In this document: positions 31,202 to 42,225 of the stretch, one piece after another
How the letters are laid out: the number at the start of each line of letters is the position of its first letter
Numbering within the stretch: the stretch's first letter is position 1
From: Astropecten irregularis
Taxonomy: Eukaryota > Echinodermata > Asteroidea > Paxillosida > Astropectinidae
DNA length: 64,000 nt
Direction of reading: 5' to 3'
Assembly (NCBI GenBank): GCA_963971285.1
Contig: OZ020244.1
Location: forward strand, 31,868,001 to 31,932,000
Position numbers and translations under genes: made by a program
The notes under the pieces: generated by a model
Databases searched by the model: none
Told to the model about the DNA's origin: nothing
The model's input: the letters and a program-made list of their open reading frames with translations, nothing else

Positions 31202-31765
31202 TGCCCTTGCAACATGACATCAACAAAAACAACTTCATCAACTGATCAAGTTTTCAAGTCATCAATGCAATTTTGCAATGAATGAATTTTGTAACGGGTT
31301 GACCAACGGCCAACCTGGGCTATCAATGCTGTCACCTACCATTGGTTATTGACACAGACCCTTTGCAGACACTTATTTCAAACACTAGCTCTCTAAAATC
31401 CTACAAGAAGCATCAAAACATCGTAAAAATCGAGGGGAACTTTCCTGTTTTCCACTTCACGATTTATTTTTAGCAAAGAACTGGCAACCTGACGACACAT
31501 AACACAAAGACTACATAGTTGTGGGAATTTTTGTAAGGGTATCCGACTACGAGTCAAGCTATCCAAATGGTGCTCGATATGATCCGTTCTCAATCGGCAT
31601 ATGTTTTGTGTAGCGCTACACGGTGGCTAAATCACTACACAACTGGTATGCTGCAATCTACGTACTTAAGTAACGAAAGAACCGTTTACCAGCGAATACA
31701 CTGTTTATACGTGTCCTGCCATAGCGAATACATGTACAATGTACACTGTTTATACGTGTCCTGCC

Positions 31766-32664
31766 GGGTGCCAGTCAACTCGGTCCGTAACCAACTCGGT
31801 CCGAGTCAACTCGGTCCGTGACCAACTCGGTCCGTGACCAACTCGGTCCCTATGGGAAAACGTACACAAACAAGAATCCATGCAGTTTGCTGCAGCAGTG
31901 TACAACATGTAGGCTATTTGCATTAATGTTTTTAATGTCATCATAACATAATATGTTTTGCTTGTGGCTGAAACCGTGAAGAAATAAATTATGTCTTATT
32001 ATGTTGATACCATAATTATTTGATAAAATGGCACAATACAATTTTAATTAAAATATTAATTAAATTATACACGAAGTCAAATGCCTTATGAAAATGTGCT
32101 TTTTATGTTTAGAATTCAAAAATCAATTAATGAATAATAATGATGATTGTTTTGTGTTTTTGTTTTTGATTTTTTAGCTTTGTTTTGATTAATCTGTGTA
32201 TATACATATAACATAATTTAACATAAGATTTATAATTGGCAGGTGTTTGGGAAGGCACGTCTATTGAAGACAGGTTTTTTTTTTGTGGTTTGTTTTACTT
32301 TTTGTCAGGCCCTGGGCAGCACCTGCCAATGTATTTTTCATTCTTTTAATGTTTTTTAAGATAATAAATGAATAAATAAATAAATAGACCTAAATAAATA
32401 GTTTAATTCACGCAATTTGCGAGACTTCGTACTCGTTTTGTTGCAACAAAATTACCAGACGTTTTTGCGTGCATTTTCCCATAGGGACCGAGTTGGTCAC
32501 GGACCGAGTTGGCCACGGACCGAGTTGGTTACGGACCGAGTTGGCCTCGGACCGAGTTGGTTACAGACCGAGTTGGTCATGGACCGAGTTGGTTACGGAC
32601 CGAGTTGGTCACGGACCGAGTTGACTCGGACCGAGTTGGTTACGGATCGAGTTGACCTGAAACC
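31766..32664. mobile_element. Foldback element with 16 bp tandem units in its inverted arms
   Basis: Its arms are built of a 16 bp unit, GGACCGAGTTGGTCAC and variants: about 5 units on the left (31773-31847, reversed) and about 11 on the right (32485-32660). The inner boundary CATAGGGACCGAG occurs at both arms in inverted orientation. GTCCTGCC flanks both sides (31758-31765, 32665-32672), an exact 8 bp duplication. The 600 bp AT-rich core has no protein. The architecture is that of the modular TU foldback elements described in sea urchins. Confidence 0.85.
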
Positions 32665-32672
32665 GTCCTGCC

Positions 32673-33899
32673 ATGCCATGCTAGCATGCGTTGCAGTTGG
32701 GGCTATGCTATAAAACTAGTATAAGCTCGATGAAATTACAGTATAGGCCTACTTCTGTATTATACTGTCGTCGTAATTATTTATATTTGCTGATTGCTAT
32801 ATAAAAGACGTTTCCATTCCAAAATGGTGAAATTCCTGCCTCCATGCTTCCATCATCATGACATCAGTAATCCATCACCGTAGACTGCGCGGAAACAACG
32901 AATGCGGAAGTGAACATCATGGATTTCCAATTCTCCTTCAGTCCTTGTGAAGTTGTGGCCCTTTTTTCTGATTTAGCCTCCACCAGTGAAAACTTTTTGA
33001 ACAGGAAAATTGGTATGATTGTGGAAAGGCTGCTTTACTGCCATTTCTTTGCCTTTGTGGTCGGAATTTGGAAACGTCCTAGTCAAAAATGTCGACCGAG
33101 CGCGGTGACTGGCAAGACTGTTCGTACTAAAACATTGATTTTCATCAGATGGAATTATGGTGACGTGAGTACAAATAAATAAGCTACATTTCATCCCTGA
33201 CATTCCAAGGAGAGATGGAGTGATTTTTAAGCCGAATTGTGATGTCTTTGTTGTTATTTAGGGGATATTTTTGGGCAGAACGATTTTAATTATCTGTTCT
33301 AGGTGCAAATGTAGTCCGAGTAACTTGGACCCTAAAAATTGCATTTTTAACATTTGGACAGATCATGTCCAAAAGGTTTGAACGTGGGACCCACAGGATG
33401 ACTAAACCCCCGAAATCTTATACAATACCTTTTTTTAAATAATTGCCAGTTTCATCGTGGTTTCTTTCGTTAGTCTATTGAGTATTGTTGCATGTACCGT
33501 TGAACTTGTTGTAGTACTACTACTAGTGTCCTAGATCCATCCAGTAACTGAAGCTCTAGATACAAAATTACTCAATAATTTTGACATGATCAGTTATTAT
33601 TCATACAACTGATTGTGTGAACATTCATACATGTACTAATAATTAACGGGTCCAGAGTTAAAACTTTCCACACGCAAACGGGTACTGGTAGTACTGTACA
33701 TGTGCAGCAAATGTCCCAAAATGACAACAAAGACATCATATTAATTGGCTTGAAAATCATCTCTTCATTTCTCATAATAATGCCACTTGGATGAAATACA
33801 GAGCATTTATTTGTACTCACTATCTTTTCATGTGTTGTGACTTGTGAATGAATGTTTTATTACCAATTTGTTATTCTACTGTTATGATAGCTTTCTACA
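32673..33899. other. Stretch with a possible first exon and an old repeat
   Basis: An ETS-like GCGGAAGTGA (32902-32911) lies just before ATG at 32922, which opens MDFQFSFSPCEVVALFSDL; a donor-like GTATGA follows at 33014. No downstream exon was found, so it is only a candidate. About 33100-33255 repeats sequence at about 6080-6245. Confidence 0.25.
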
Positions 33900-34051
33900 G
33901 GGTGCGTTCATTTAGCTTCCACGAGTTGACACCTGTCAACCTCGTCCCCACCCTCTCACTTGTTTTGTGCACTGTGCTGTATATGCGTATGTTCATGTAC
34001 GCAACTATTCCCAGGTAAGGACTGCCTTGTGGAAGCTAAGCGAACGCACCC
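33900..34051. mobile_element. Small inverted-repeat element, 152 bp
   Basis: The left end GGGTGCGTTCATTTAGCTTC and right end GAAGCTAAGCGAACGCACCC are complementary with two mismatches. No target duplication is evident. Confidence 0.75.
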
Positions 34052-34082
34052 ACGGTACGGCTACAACTACAAAATCCGTGTC

Positions 34083-34290
34083 AACTTGTACACAAGTCAT
34101 CTCGCACCCAAGTTTATTAATTTCATACCTGAATTAAATCCTACCCAAGTCACCTCCTACCCAAGTCACTCCAGTCAACTGAGTTGGGCAAGGGTTGACT
34201 TTGGGATTACAGGTCAACTTGCCCCCTGACCGACTTTCCTCCTGGCAGACTCACCCGAACGGACTTGGCCCTTGACCAACTCGCCCCAGT
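34083..34290. repeat. Degenerate ACTCG/GACC-rich repeats
   Basis: Loosely repeated phrases (ACCCAAGTCA, GACTTGGCCCTTGACC, CAACTCGCCCC) recall the arm units of the 31766-32664 foldback element. Copies are too diverged for a firm link. Confidence 0.3.
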
Positions 34291-34488
34291 ATACATGTAT
34301 TCAGAAATAAGATGCAAAATGTGAAGATCTGAATGTTATGTATCACAAATTAATTGATACCAATTAGATGCTTTGCCTAGTCGGTAAGGGGCAGGTGTGT
34401 TGACCTGTTACTGACTAGCGTACAGATTATCTTGGGTCATTTGGGTGTTAACTGTACATGGATATAAATTTGGTTTCAAGCTGACTTA

Positions 34489-34721
34489 AGCCCACCGCAC
34501 ACTATACGATCCGACTACGTCCCGACTGGTTTTTGGAAGGACCGCAAAGCATTCTGGGAGTCTGAACCGTGATTCGACAGTCGAATCTTGCCGACTGGCC
34601 ATCAGAGTGGGTCTGCGACTGGGAACAATCACGGTTAAGACTCCCAGAATGCTTTGCGATCCTTCCAAAAACCAGTCGGGTCCTCGTCGGAAGTGTCGGA
34701 TCGTATAGTGTGCGGTGGGCT
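34489..34721. mobile_element. Near-complete hairpin element with TTA duplication
   Basis: The tips AGCCCACCGCACACTATACG and its exact complement stand at the ends, each followed by TTA (34486-34488, 34722-34724). Inner arms around GCATTCTGGGAGTCT are also complementary, so most of the 233 bp folds. A TTA duplication fits PIF/Harbinger-type movement. Confidence 0.8.
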
Positions 34722-34771
34722 TTAGGTACATGCTGAATTTGGTGTAAATATTTGGGTATTATTTATAATAT

Positions 34772-35056
34772 ATTAGTATTATTATTATTATTTATTTCTG
34801 GTAATGACACTAAGGATTCCTCAAAAGTGACCAAGGCACTGTAGCTCGCAAGCCTGATGAAACCTGTTATGGAAAGATGATGAGAAGGAGATACAGTTTT
34901 AGAGGTGGGAGGAAAACCCCAGAGTAATATTTTGGGTAAAACCCACGGAATCAGGCAGGGACTGAAAACCCAATCCACTTGTGAACCGAGCCGGACTTGA
35001 ACCCGGTCCACAGAGGTGAAAGGCGAGGAAAGAACCACTACGCCAACCTGACTCCC
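34772..35056 (-). repeat. tRNA-derived SINE, copy 2
   Basis: Same family and orientation as 15109-15395, with the same B box GGGTTCAAGTCCGG and an ATT-repeat tail. It is followed by two copies of about 25 bp starting TCCCTGAGTACGGGTTGACC. Confidence 0.85.
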
Positions 35057-35629
35057 TGAGTACGGGTTGACCTGTCTCCCTGAGTACGGGTTGACCTGTT
35101 TCCCTGCTTCAATGTTGACCAAGTTCAAGGGTACTTTTCCTATATTAAGATGATCATGTGACATACTTTTCTTAAAATAGTCCAAAGTTATATTTTATGA
35201 CATTTTTGTTCTTTTTTTTTTCATCTGGTAATGTAAGACCTGAAAGTAAACTTTTTCTTACAGTACATGCAATTGAAGCAATACACTCTTTACAGTTATT
35301 CTGAGAGGACTAGTTTTTATGTCAATGAATAATTATACGTACATGACGAAATGTACAGTGTTCTTACATGTTAGTAAGACATTTCATGCAGTAGGAGGGA
35401 AGTTTTAAGTGTATTAATATAACAATATAAAAAATACTGAACTCAATGTGATTGACATTTTCGAAATTTGTTGTCATAATGAACTCTGCCAAAATGTTAT
35501 CATAACTATTCTTTATTAGGTTGTTTGACCAATTCTGGTTAAACCGCTCACAAGAGAAGAACGACAAGAACAGCGATTTGTGCCATGGTCTCTAACATAA
35601 TCATGTTACATTTTTGTATTTACAACTCA

Positions 35630-35939
35630 GGTTAGCATACTAAAACAGAAATCTTCACAGATTTCACCTATAGCTTACAGGGTATAAAGATCATTGTGAT
35701 GGTAGAAAAATACCGTTAACATTTTTCTGCCTCATGCTGCATTATCCAGAAAGAGTAAAATTAGTGACCAAAACAATTTTGATCTTTGGAAGATCCCCAA
35801 AATGGTGAAAAGATTTTTTTTTAAATGAGCACCTTATGGGACAACTTTTCACAGATGACTTTTAACTGTATCTTTCTTGATATTTTTGCTCATGAATCTG
35901 CACTAGTTCTTTGACAAACTCCAAAGTATGATATTACCT
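35630..35939. mobile_element. Family B element, copy 7 (diverged)
   Basis: The right tip CCAAAGTATGATATTACCT is followed by TTAA. The left tip has decayed to GTTAGCATACTAAAACAGAA. Confidence 0.7.
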
Positions 35940-35943
35940 TTAA

Positions 35944-37500
35944 AGGATGTACATAATTAATTAATTATATTGATTAATGTGCTTTAGTTTTTTGTAACTT
36001 TTTTTTAGAAGAAGCCAATACCTGATACATGTACAAACATTTTAAAGTTGGAATAAAGATGCAGAAAACAAAATTATGCATTGATTTCACTGTTTGTTAT
36101 TTATGGTATTTTTGGAAGTGAAACCTTGTTAGATTGTAGAGTACATGTAATTGATTAAAACAGTGGGTGTGTTTTCCTTTCCCGCTTATTTTGTGTAATG
36201 TACCTGTTCAATGTTGACAAATATTTCTATCCCCACTTCTGATTTATTTTATAATCAACAAATACATTTGTTTTATTTTGATCGGTATTGAAATGAATGA
36301 ACTTATGAAGTAACACGTTGACAGTGGGTCCAATAATTAATGTTATGGGAAGGTTGGTCACTATACCCATCATTCTCTTTCTTTTTTGTTGTTGAAAGTT
36401 TTCGGTCAATATTTGAAATGGGGACTGTTTTGATGAAATTTCATGACTCGCGCAAAGAAATGATGACCATTCCTTAGGTTAAACCCTGGAGGAGAAATTC
36501 TTATTTCCCCAAACACGGGCGGCCAGGCACTCGCCCATTGCACGTGTTTGTACGGTATAGAGGGCGCTATTTTTTTATGTGTTTTCTTATAATTATTGAA
36601 TTTGGGCGTGTAATGTGCTGAGGAAATTGGAGAGTTATAAAGTCATACAAATAGCAACATGAAAGAAGTGAGGAGACCATATTATCATAAGGAATTAGTT
36701 TGATTACATTATGATTGAAAACCTGTGAAAAGACGTTATCATGAGGATGCTTGATTTGGGCAGAATGACTCGTCTAGATTGCGATCACATAATTTTTGCA
36801 GAAGGTGGTGCCGTTTGCCGGTTGGGTATGGTTTGAGAAGGATGCGAGGTTCGATTATTGGAGTGAAAGGAAAGGAGAGGATTGCAGAAGATAAACGTGA
36901 TGGGGTGCAATATTTGTATAGAAAAAGCCATAAAGTCGTCGGAAATAATTTGATATGATTATTAATAATACCATGATATTTCTCCTGCGTTAGGGTGATT
37001 TAATTTGCGGGGATTACTAAAAAGGGCAACCGGAACGCGCTCTTAATTGTTTCAAACTAGACCTAGTATTAAACTGGGGGCTGAACTCCCTTTTTTAATT
37101 TTGGGGTTGATGGTAGGTCTTTAGTACCGAATTTGATGGTTCCCTTTGATGGTCCATTTAAACAATGGCTTATTTGATTACAAGATTATCCAGTCCCCAA
37201 TAAATCTCGAATAATGCACTAAATTAATGAGGCATTAGTAATTTTTTTTTAAATTTAATTTGCGCACAAAATTGACTAATTCTTGCAAAGACACATCATG
37301 CACTGTAAACAAGTATGTAAAAGTATTTTAAGTTAACTTGAGAAAGCAAGAAAAGTATGAATGATGGGACACTTCCAAAAGCCCTGCAGGATTGTAATGA
37401 TGGTGCCGTAACTTGAACATTAGTGAGTGATACTCAATTTACAAATCAAGGGCATCACGTGCGGAACAACAACGAAATCGAACTTGCGGACACTCAGCAG
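35944..37500. other. Gene-free stretch
   Basis: No exon, RNA gene or clear transposon end was recognised here. Confidence 0.4.
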
Positions 37501-37860
37501 TCATCACTTTGGTTTTTGTCAAGGAAATGCAGATTCATGCATGGGCAAAAATATTAAGAAAGGTACAGTAACAGTCATCTGTGAAAATTTCAGTCCCATA
37601 CGGTGCCCACTTTTTGAGAAAACAGTGAAAACGGCCACAGGAAGTATTTTCTCTTTTATTTTTTTAACTTTAAAATATGAAAAATAATTTTGGTCACTGG
37701 TTTTACTCTTTTCTGGATAAATACATCATTTCTGACAGAAATCTTTTAACAGTATGCAAGTTTACCATCACCATCTTTATACCTTGTAAGTTATAGGTAA
37801 ATCTGTGAAGATTTCCGGTTTCGGTATACATTATATTACCAAAATATGATGATAACTTTA
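37501..37860. mobile_element. Family B element, copy 8
   Basis: It keeps CACTTTGGTTTTTGTCAAGG on the left and ACCAAAATATGATGATAACT on the right; the outermost left bases and TTAA are lost. Confidence 0.75.
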
Positions 37861-38640
37861 GACTCTTGTTATTAACAGACATTGCCCGTGAAAAGAAAGG
37901 AAACGGACGCCAGCACTCGGGTTAACACGGGAAAGGAGAAATGAAACCTTATACATAAAATGCAAATACAAAGGTAACTTATAGGTTGGAGGTGTGTGCG
38001 CCCAAAAATGTAACATTATTTCACGGAAGAATAAGAGTGTTGTAATTAATAGAATGTGATAAGGAATGAAACTAGCGACAGTAAAAATAATTTGTATAGT
38101 ACACCAGCATCACGAAAGATGCTTTGATATAAATAGTGGTGATGATGTGCTCTTTCCAAGAATGCTTATCATCAATTATATTATTCCCAGGAATTTGGTA
38201 GAATAAACTTCGGAAATTTCAACGTTGTTCATGTTTATATGGTTTTGTTATCATCATAATCCTTGGTTGCCTGTGAAAGATCATGAAGTTGGTCTTGCTG
38301 TAGTTCAATGAGAGTATGTTGTTTGCAAGACATCCTGACACATTGTCAAGTTCTGCCTTAGTATATATTACATGTGTGAACTATACTAGTAGCAAGGTTG
38401 GAGTGAGAATTCCGTTCGGGATTGTTTCACTTCTTGCCGACCCTATATCGCAAGGGAGATGCATGCAACCGTCAATGTATTTTCCAATTTAAATGTTTTT
38501 ATTGCCCGGTACCGCCTTTTTTCCAAATGTATTTTCCATTTCAATGAGTTACATTTACATTATATAGGCAGACGCCTTGATGTGAAATAAATGCTAGCCT
38601 TTCAAACAAACACTACACCACAAACAAAATTAACAAACAC
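37861..38640. other. Gene-free stretch before the satellite
   Basis: Nothing recognisable was seen. The last 30 bases lead directly into the satellite array. Confidence 0.4.
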
Positions 38641-41600
38641 GATTTCATTTCACTACTCGCACAGAAAAGACTTTTTTGGTTTGTACACAAGTCTATGGAG
38701 TAGTGATTTTCTGGCCGTGTAGCGATTTTCATCTAAGTGTTTAGTGCATGTTTCTATGGAGTAGGGTTGTGTAGCGATTTCATTTCACTACTCGCACAGA
38801 AAATACTTTTTTGGTTTGTACACAAGTCTATGGAGTAGTGATTTGCTGGCCGTGTAGCGATTTTCATATAAGTGTTTAGTGCATGTTTCTATGGAGTAGG
38901 GTTGTGTAGCGATTTCATTTCACTACTCGCACAGAAAAGACTTTTTTGGTTTGTACACAAGTCTATGGAGTAGTGATTTGCTGGCCGTGTAGCGATTTTT
39001 AACTAAGTGTTTAGTGCACGTTTCTATGGAGTAGGGTTGTGTAGCGATTTCATTTCACTACTCGCACAGAAAAGACTTTTTTGGTTTGTACACAAGTCTA
39101 TGGAGTAGTGATTTGCTGGCCGTGTAGCGATTTTCATTTAAGTGTTTAGTGCATGTTTCTATGGAGTAGGGTTGTGTAGCGATTTCATTTCACTACTCGC
39201 ACAGAAAAGACTTTTTTGGTTTGAACACAAGTCTATGGAGTAGTGGTTTGCTGGCCGTGTAGCGATTTTTATTTAAGTGTTTAGTGCATGTTTCTATGGA
39301 GTAGGGTTGTGTAGCGATTTCATTTCACTACTTGCACAGAAAAGACTTTTTTGGTTTGTACACAAGTCTATGGAGTAGTGATTTGCTGGCCGTGTAGCGA
39401 TTTTCATTTAAGTGTTTAGTGCATGTTTCTATGGAGTAGGGTTGTGTAGCGATTTCATTTCACTACTCGCACAGAAAAGACTTTTTTGGTTTGTACACAA
39501 GTCTATGGAGTAGTGATTTGCTGGCCGTGTAGCGATTTTTAACTAAGTGTTTAGTGCACGTTTCTATGGAGTAGGGTTGTGTAGCGATTTCATTTCACTA
39601 CTCGCACAGAAAAGACTTTTTTGGTTTGTACACAAGTCTATGGAGTAGTGATTTGCTGGCCGTGTAGCGATTTTTATCTAAGTGTTCAGTGCATGTTTCT
39701 ATGGAGTAGGGCTGTGTAGCGATTTCATTTCACTACTCGCTCAGAAAAGATTTATTTTAGTTTGTACACAGGTCTATGGAGTAGCGATTTGCTGGCCGTG
39801 TAGCGATTTTCATTTAAGTGTTTAGTGCATGTTTCTATGGAGTAGGGTTGTGTAGCGATTTCATTTCACTACTCGCACAGAAAAGACTTTTTTGGTTTGT
39901 ACACAAGTCTATGGAGTAGTGATTTGCTGGCCGTGTAGCGATTTTCATTTAAGCGTTTAGTGCATGTTTCTATGGAGTAGGGTTGTGTAGCGATTTCATT
40001 TCACTACTCGCACAGAAAAGACTTTTTTGGTTTGAACACAAGTCTATGGAGTAGTGATTTGCTGGCCGTGTAGCGATTTTTATTTAAGTGTTTAGTGCAT
40101 GTTTCTATGGAGTAGGGTTGTGTAGCGATTTCATTTCACTACTTGCACAGAAAAGACTTTTTTGGTTTGTACACAAGTCTATGGAGTAGTGATTTGCTGG
40201 CCGTGTAGCGATTTTCATTTAAGTGTTTAGTGCATGTTTCTATGGAGTAGGGTTGTGTAGCGATTTCATTTCACTACTCGCACAGAAAAGACTTTTTTGG
40301 TTTGTACACAAGTCTATGGAGTAGTGATTTGCTGGCCGTGTAGCGATTTTTAACTAAGTGTTTAGTGCACGTTTCTATGGAGTAGGGTTGTGTAGCGATT
40401 TCATTTCACTACTCGCACAGAAAAGACTTTTTTGGTTTGTACACAAGTCTATGGAGTAGTGATTTGCTGGCCGTGTAGCGATTTTTATCAAGTGTTCAGT
40501 GCATGTTTCTATGGAGTAGGGTTGTGTAGCGATTTCATTTCACTACTCGCACAGAAAAGACTTTTTTGGTTTGAACACAAGTCTATGGAGTAGTGATTTG
40601 CTGGCCGTGTAGCGATTTTTATCTAAGTGTTCAGTGCATGTTTCTATGGAGTAGGGTTGTGTAGCGATTTCATTTCACTACTCGCTCAGAAAAGATTTAT
40701 TTTAGTTTGTACACAGGTCTATGGAGTAGCGATTTGCTGGCCGTGTAGCGATTTTCATTTAAGTGTTTAGTGCATGTTTCTATGGAGTAGGGTTGTGTAG
40801 CGATTTCATTTCACTACTCGCACAGAAAAGACTTTTTTGGTTTGTACACAAGTCTATGGAGTAGTGATTTGCTGGCCGTGTAGCGATTTTCATTTAAGTG
40901 TTTAGTGCATGTTTCTATGGAGTAGGGTTGTGTAGCGATTTCATTTCACTACTCGCACAGAAAAGACTTTTTTGGTTTGAACACAAGTCTATGGAGTAGT
41001 GATTTGCTGGCCGTGTAGCGATTTTTATTTAAGTGTTTAGTGCATGTTTCTATGGAGTAGGGTTGTGTAGCGATTTCATTTCACTACTTGCACAGAAAAG
41101 ACTTTTTTGGTTTGTACACAAGTCTATGGAGTAGTGATTTGCTGGCCGTGTAGCGATTTTTAACTAAGTGTTTAGTGCACGTTTCTATGGAGTAGGGTTG
41201 TGTAGCGATTTCATTTCACTACTCGCACAGAAAAGACTTTTTTGGTTTGTACACAAGTCTATGGAGTAGTGATTTGCTGGCCGTGTAGCGATTTTTATCA
41301 AGTGTTCAGTGCATGTTTCTATGGAGTAGGGTTGTGTAGCGATTTCATTTCACTACTCGCACAGAAAAGACTTTTTTGGTTTGAACACAAGTCTATGGAG
41401 TAGTGATTTGCTGGCCGTGTAGCGATTTTTATCTAAGTGTTCAGTGCATGTTTCTATGGAGTAGGGTTGTGTAGCGATTTCATTTCACTACTCGCTCAGA
41501 AAAGATTTATTTTAGTTTGTACACAGGTCTATGGAGTAGCGATTTGCTGGCCGTGTAGCGATTTTTATTTAAGTGTTTAGTGCATGTTTCTATGGAGTAG

Positions 41601-42225
41601 GGTTGTGTAGCGATTTCATTTCACTACTCGCACAGAAAAGACTTTTTTGGTTTGTACACAAGTCTATGGAGTAGTGATTTGCTGGCCGTGTAGCGATTTT
41701 CATTTAAGTGTTTAGTGCATGTTTCTATGGAGTAGGGTTAATTGTGTAGCGATTTCATTTCACTACTCGCACAGAAAAGACTTTTTTGGTTTGTACACAA
41801 GTCTATGGAGTAGTGATTTGCTGGCCGTGTAGCGATTTTTAACTAAGTGTTTAGTGCACGTTTCTATGGAGTAGGGTTGTGTAGCGATTTCATTTCACTA
41901 CTCGCACAGAAAAGACTTTTTTGGTTTGTACACAAGTCTATGGAGTAGTGATTTGCTGGCCGTGTAGCGATTTTCATTTAAGTGTTTAGTGCACGTTTCT
42001 ATGGAGTAGGGTTGTGTAGCGATTTCATTTCACTACTCGCACAGAAAAGACTTTTTTGGTTTGTACACAAGTCTATGGAGTAGTGATTTGCTGGCCGTGT
42101 AGCGATTTTTATCTAAGTGTTTAGTGCATGTTTCTATGGAGTAGGGTTGTGTAGCGATTTCATTTCACTAGTCGCTCAGAAAAGATTTATTTTAGTTTGT
42201 ACACAAGTCTATGGAGTAGTGATTT
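38641..42225. repeat. 135 bp satellite array, about 26.5 units, with higher-order structure
   Basis: Units begin GATTTCATTTCACTACTCGC and recur every 135 bp (38641, 38776, 38911, 39046 and on to 42156). The last is cut short near 42225. Single-base and short variants mark unit types: one type (CTCAGAAAAGATTTATTTTA) recurs at units 9, 16, 22 and 27, and between these the order of types is largely repeated, giving a superunit of about 945 bp that shortens to 6 and 5 units. There is no coding capacity. Identity between units is very high. Confidence 0.95.

Noticed and set aside
31393-31593. Minus-strand 66-residue frame that looks protein-like
   Set aside because: No recognisable family, part lies in a repeat shared with 42318-42378, and no partner exon was found.
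32417-32713. Open frame with repeated ELVTDRVG-type peptides
   Set aside because: It is a translation of the 16 bp tandem units of the foldback arm.
38641-42225. CRISPR-like array
   Set aside because: Units are 135 bp, directly adjoining, with no unique spacers, in a eukaryotic genome; it is a satellite.
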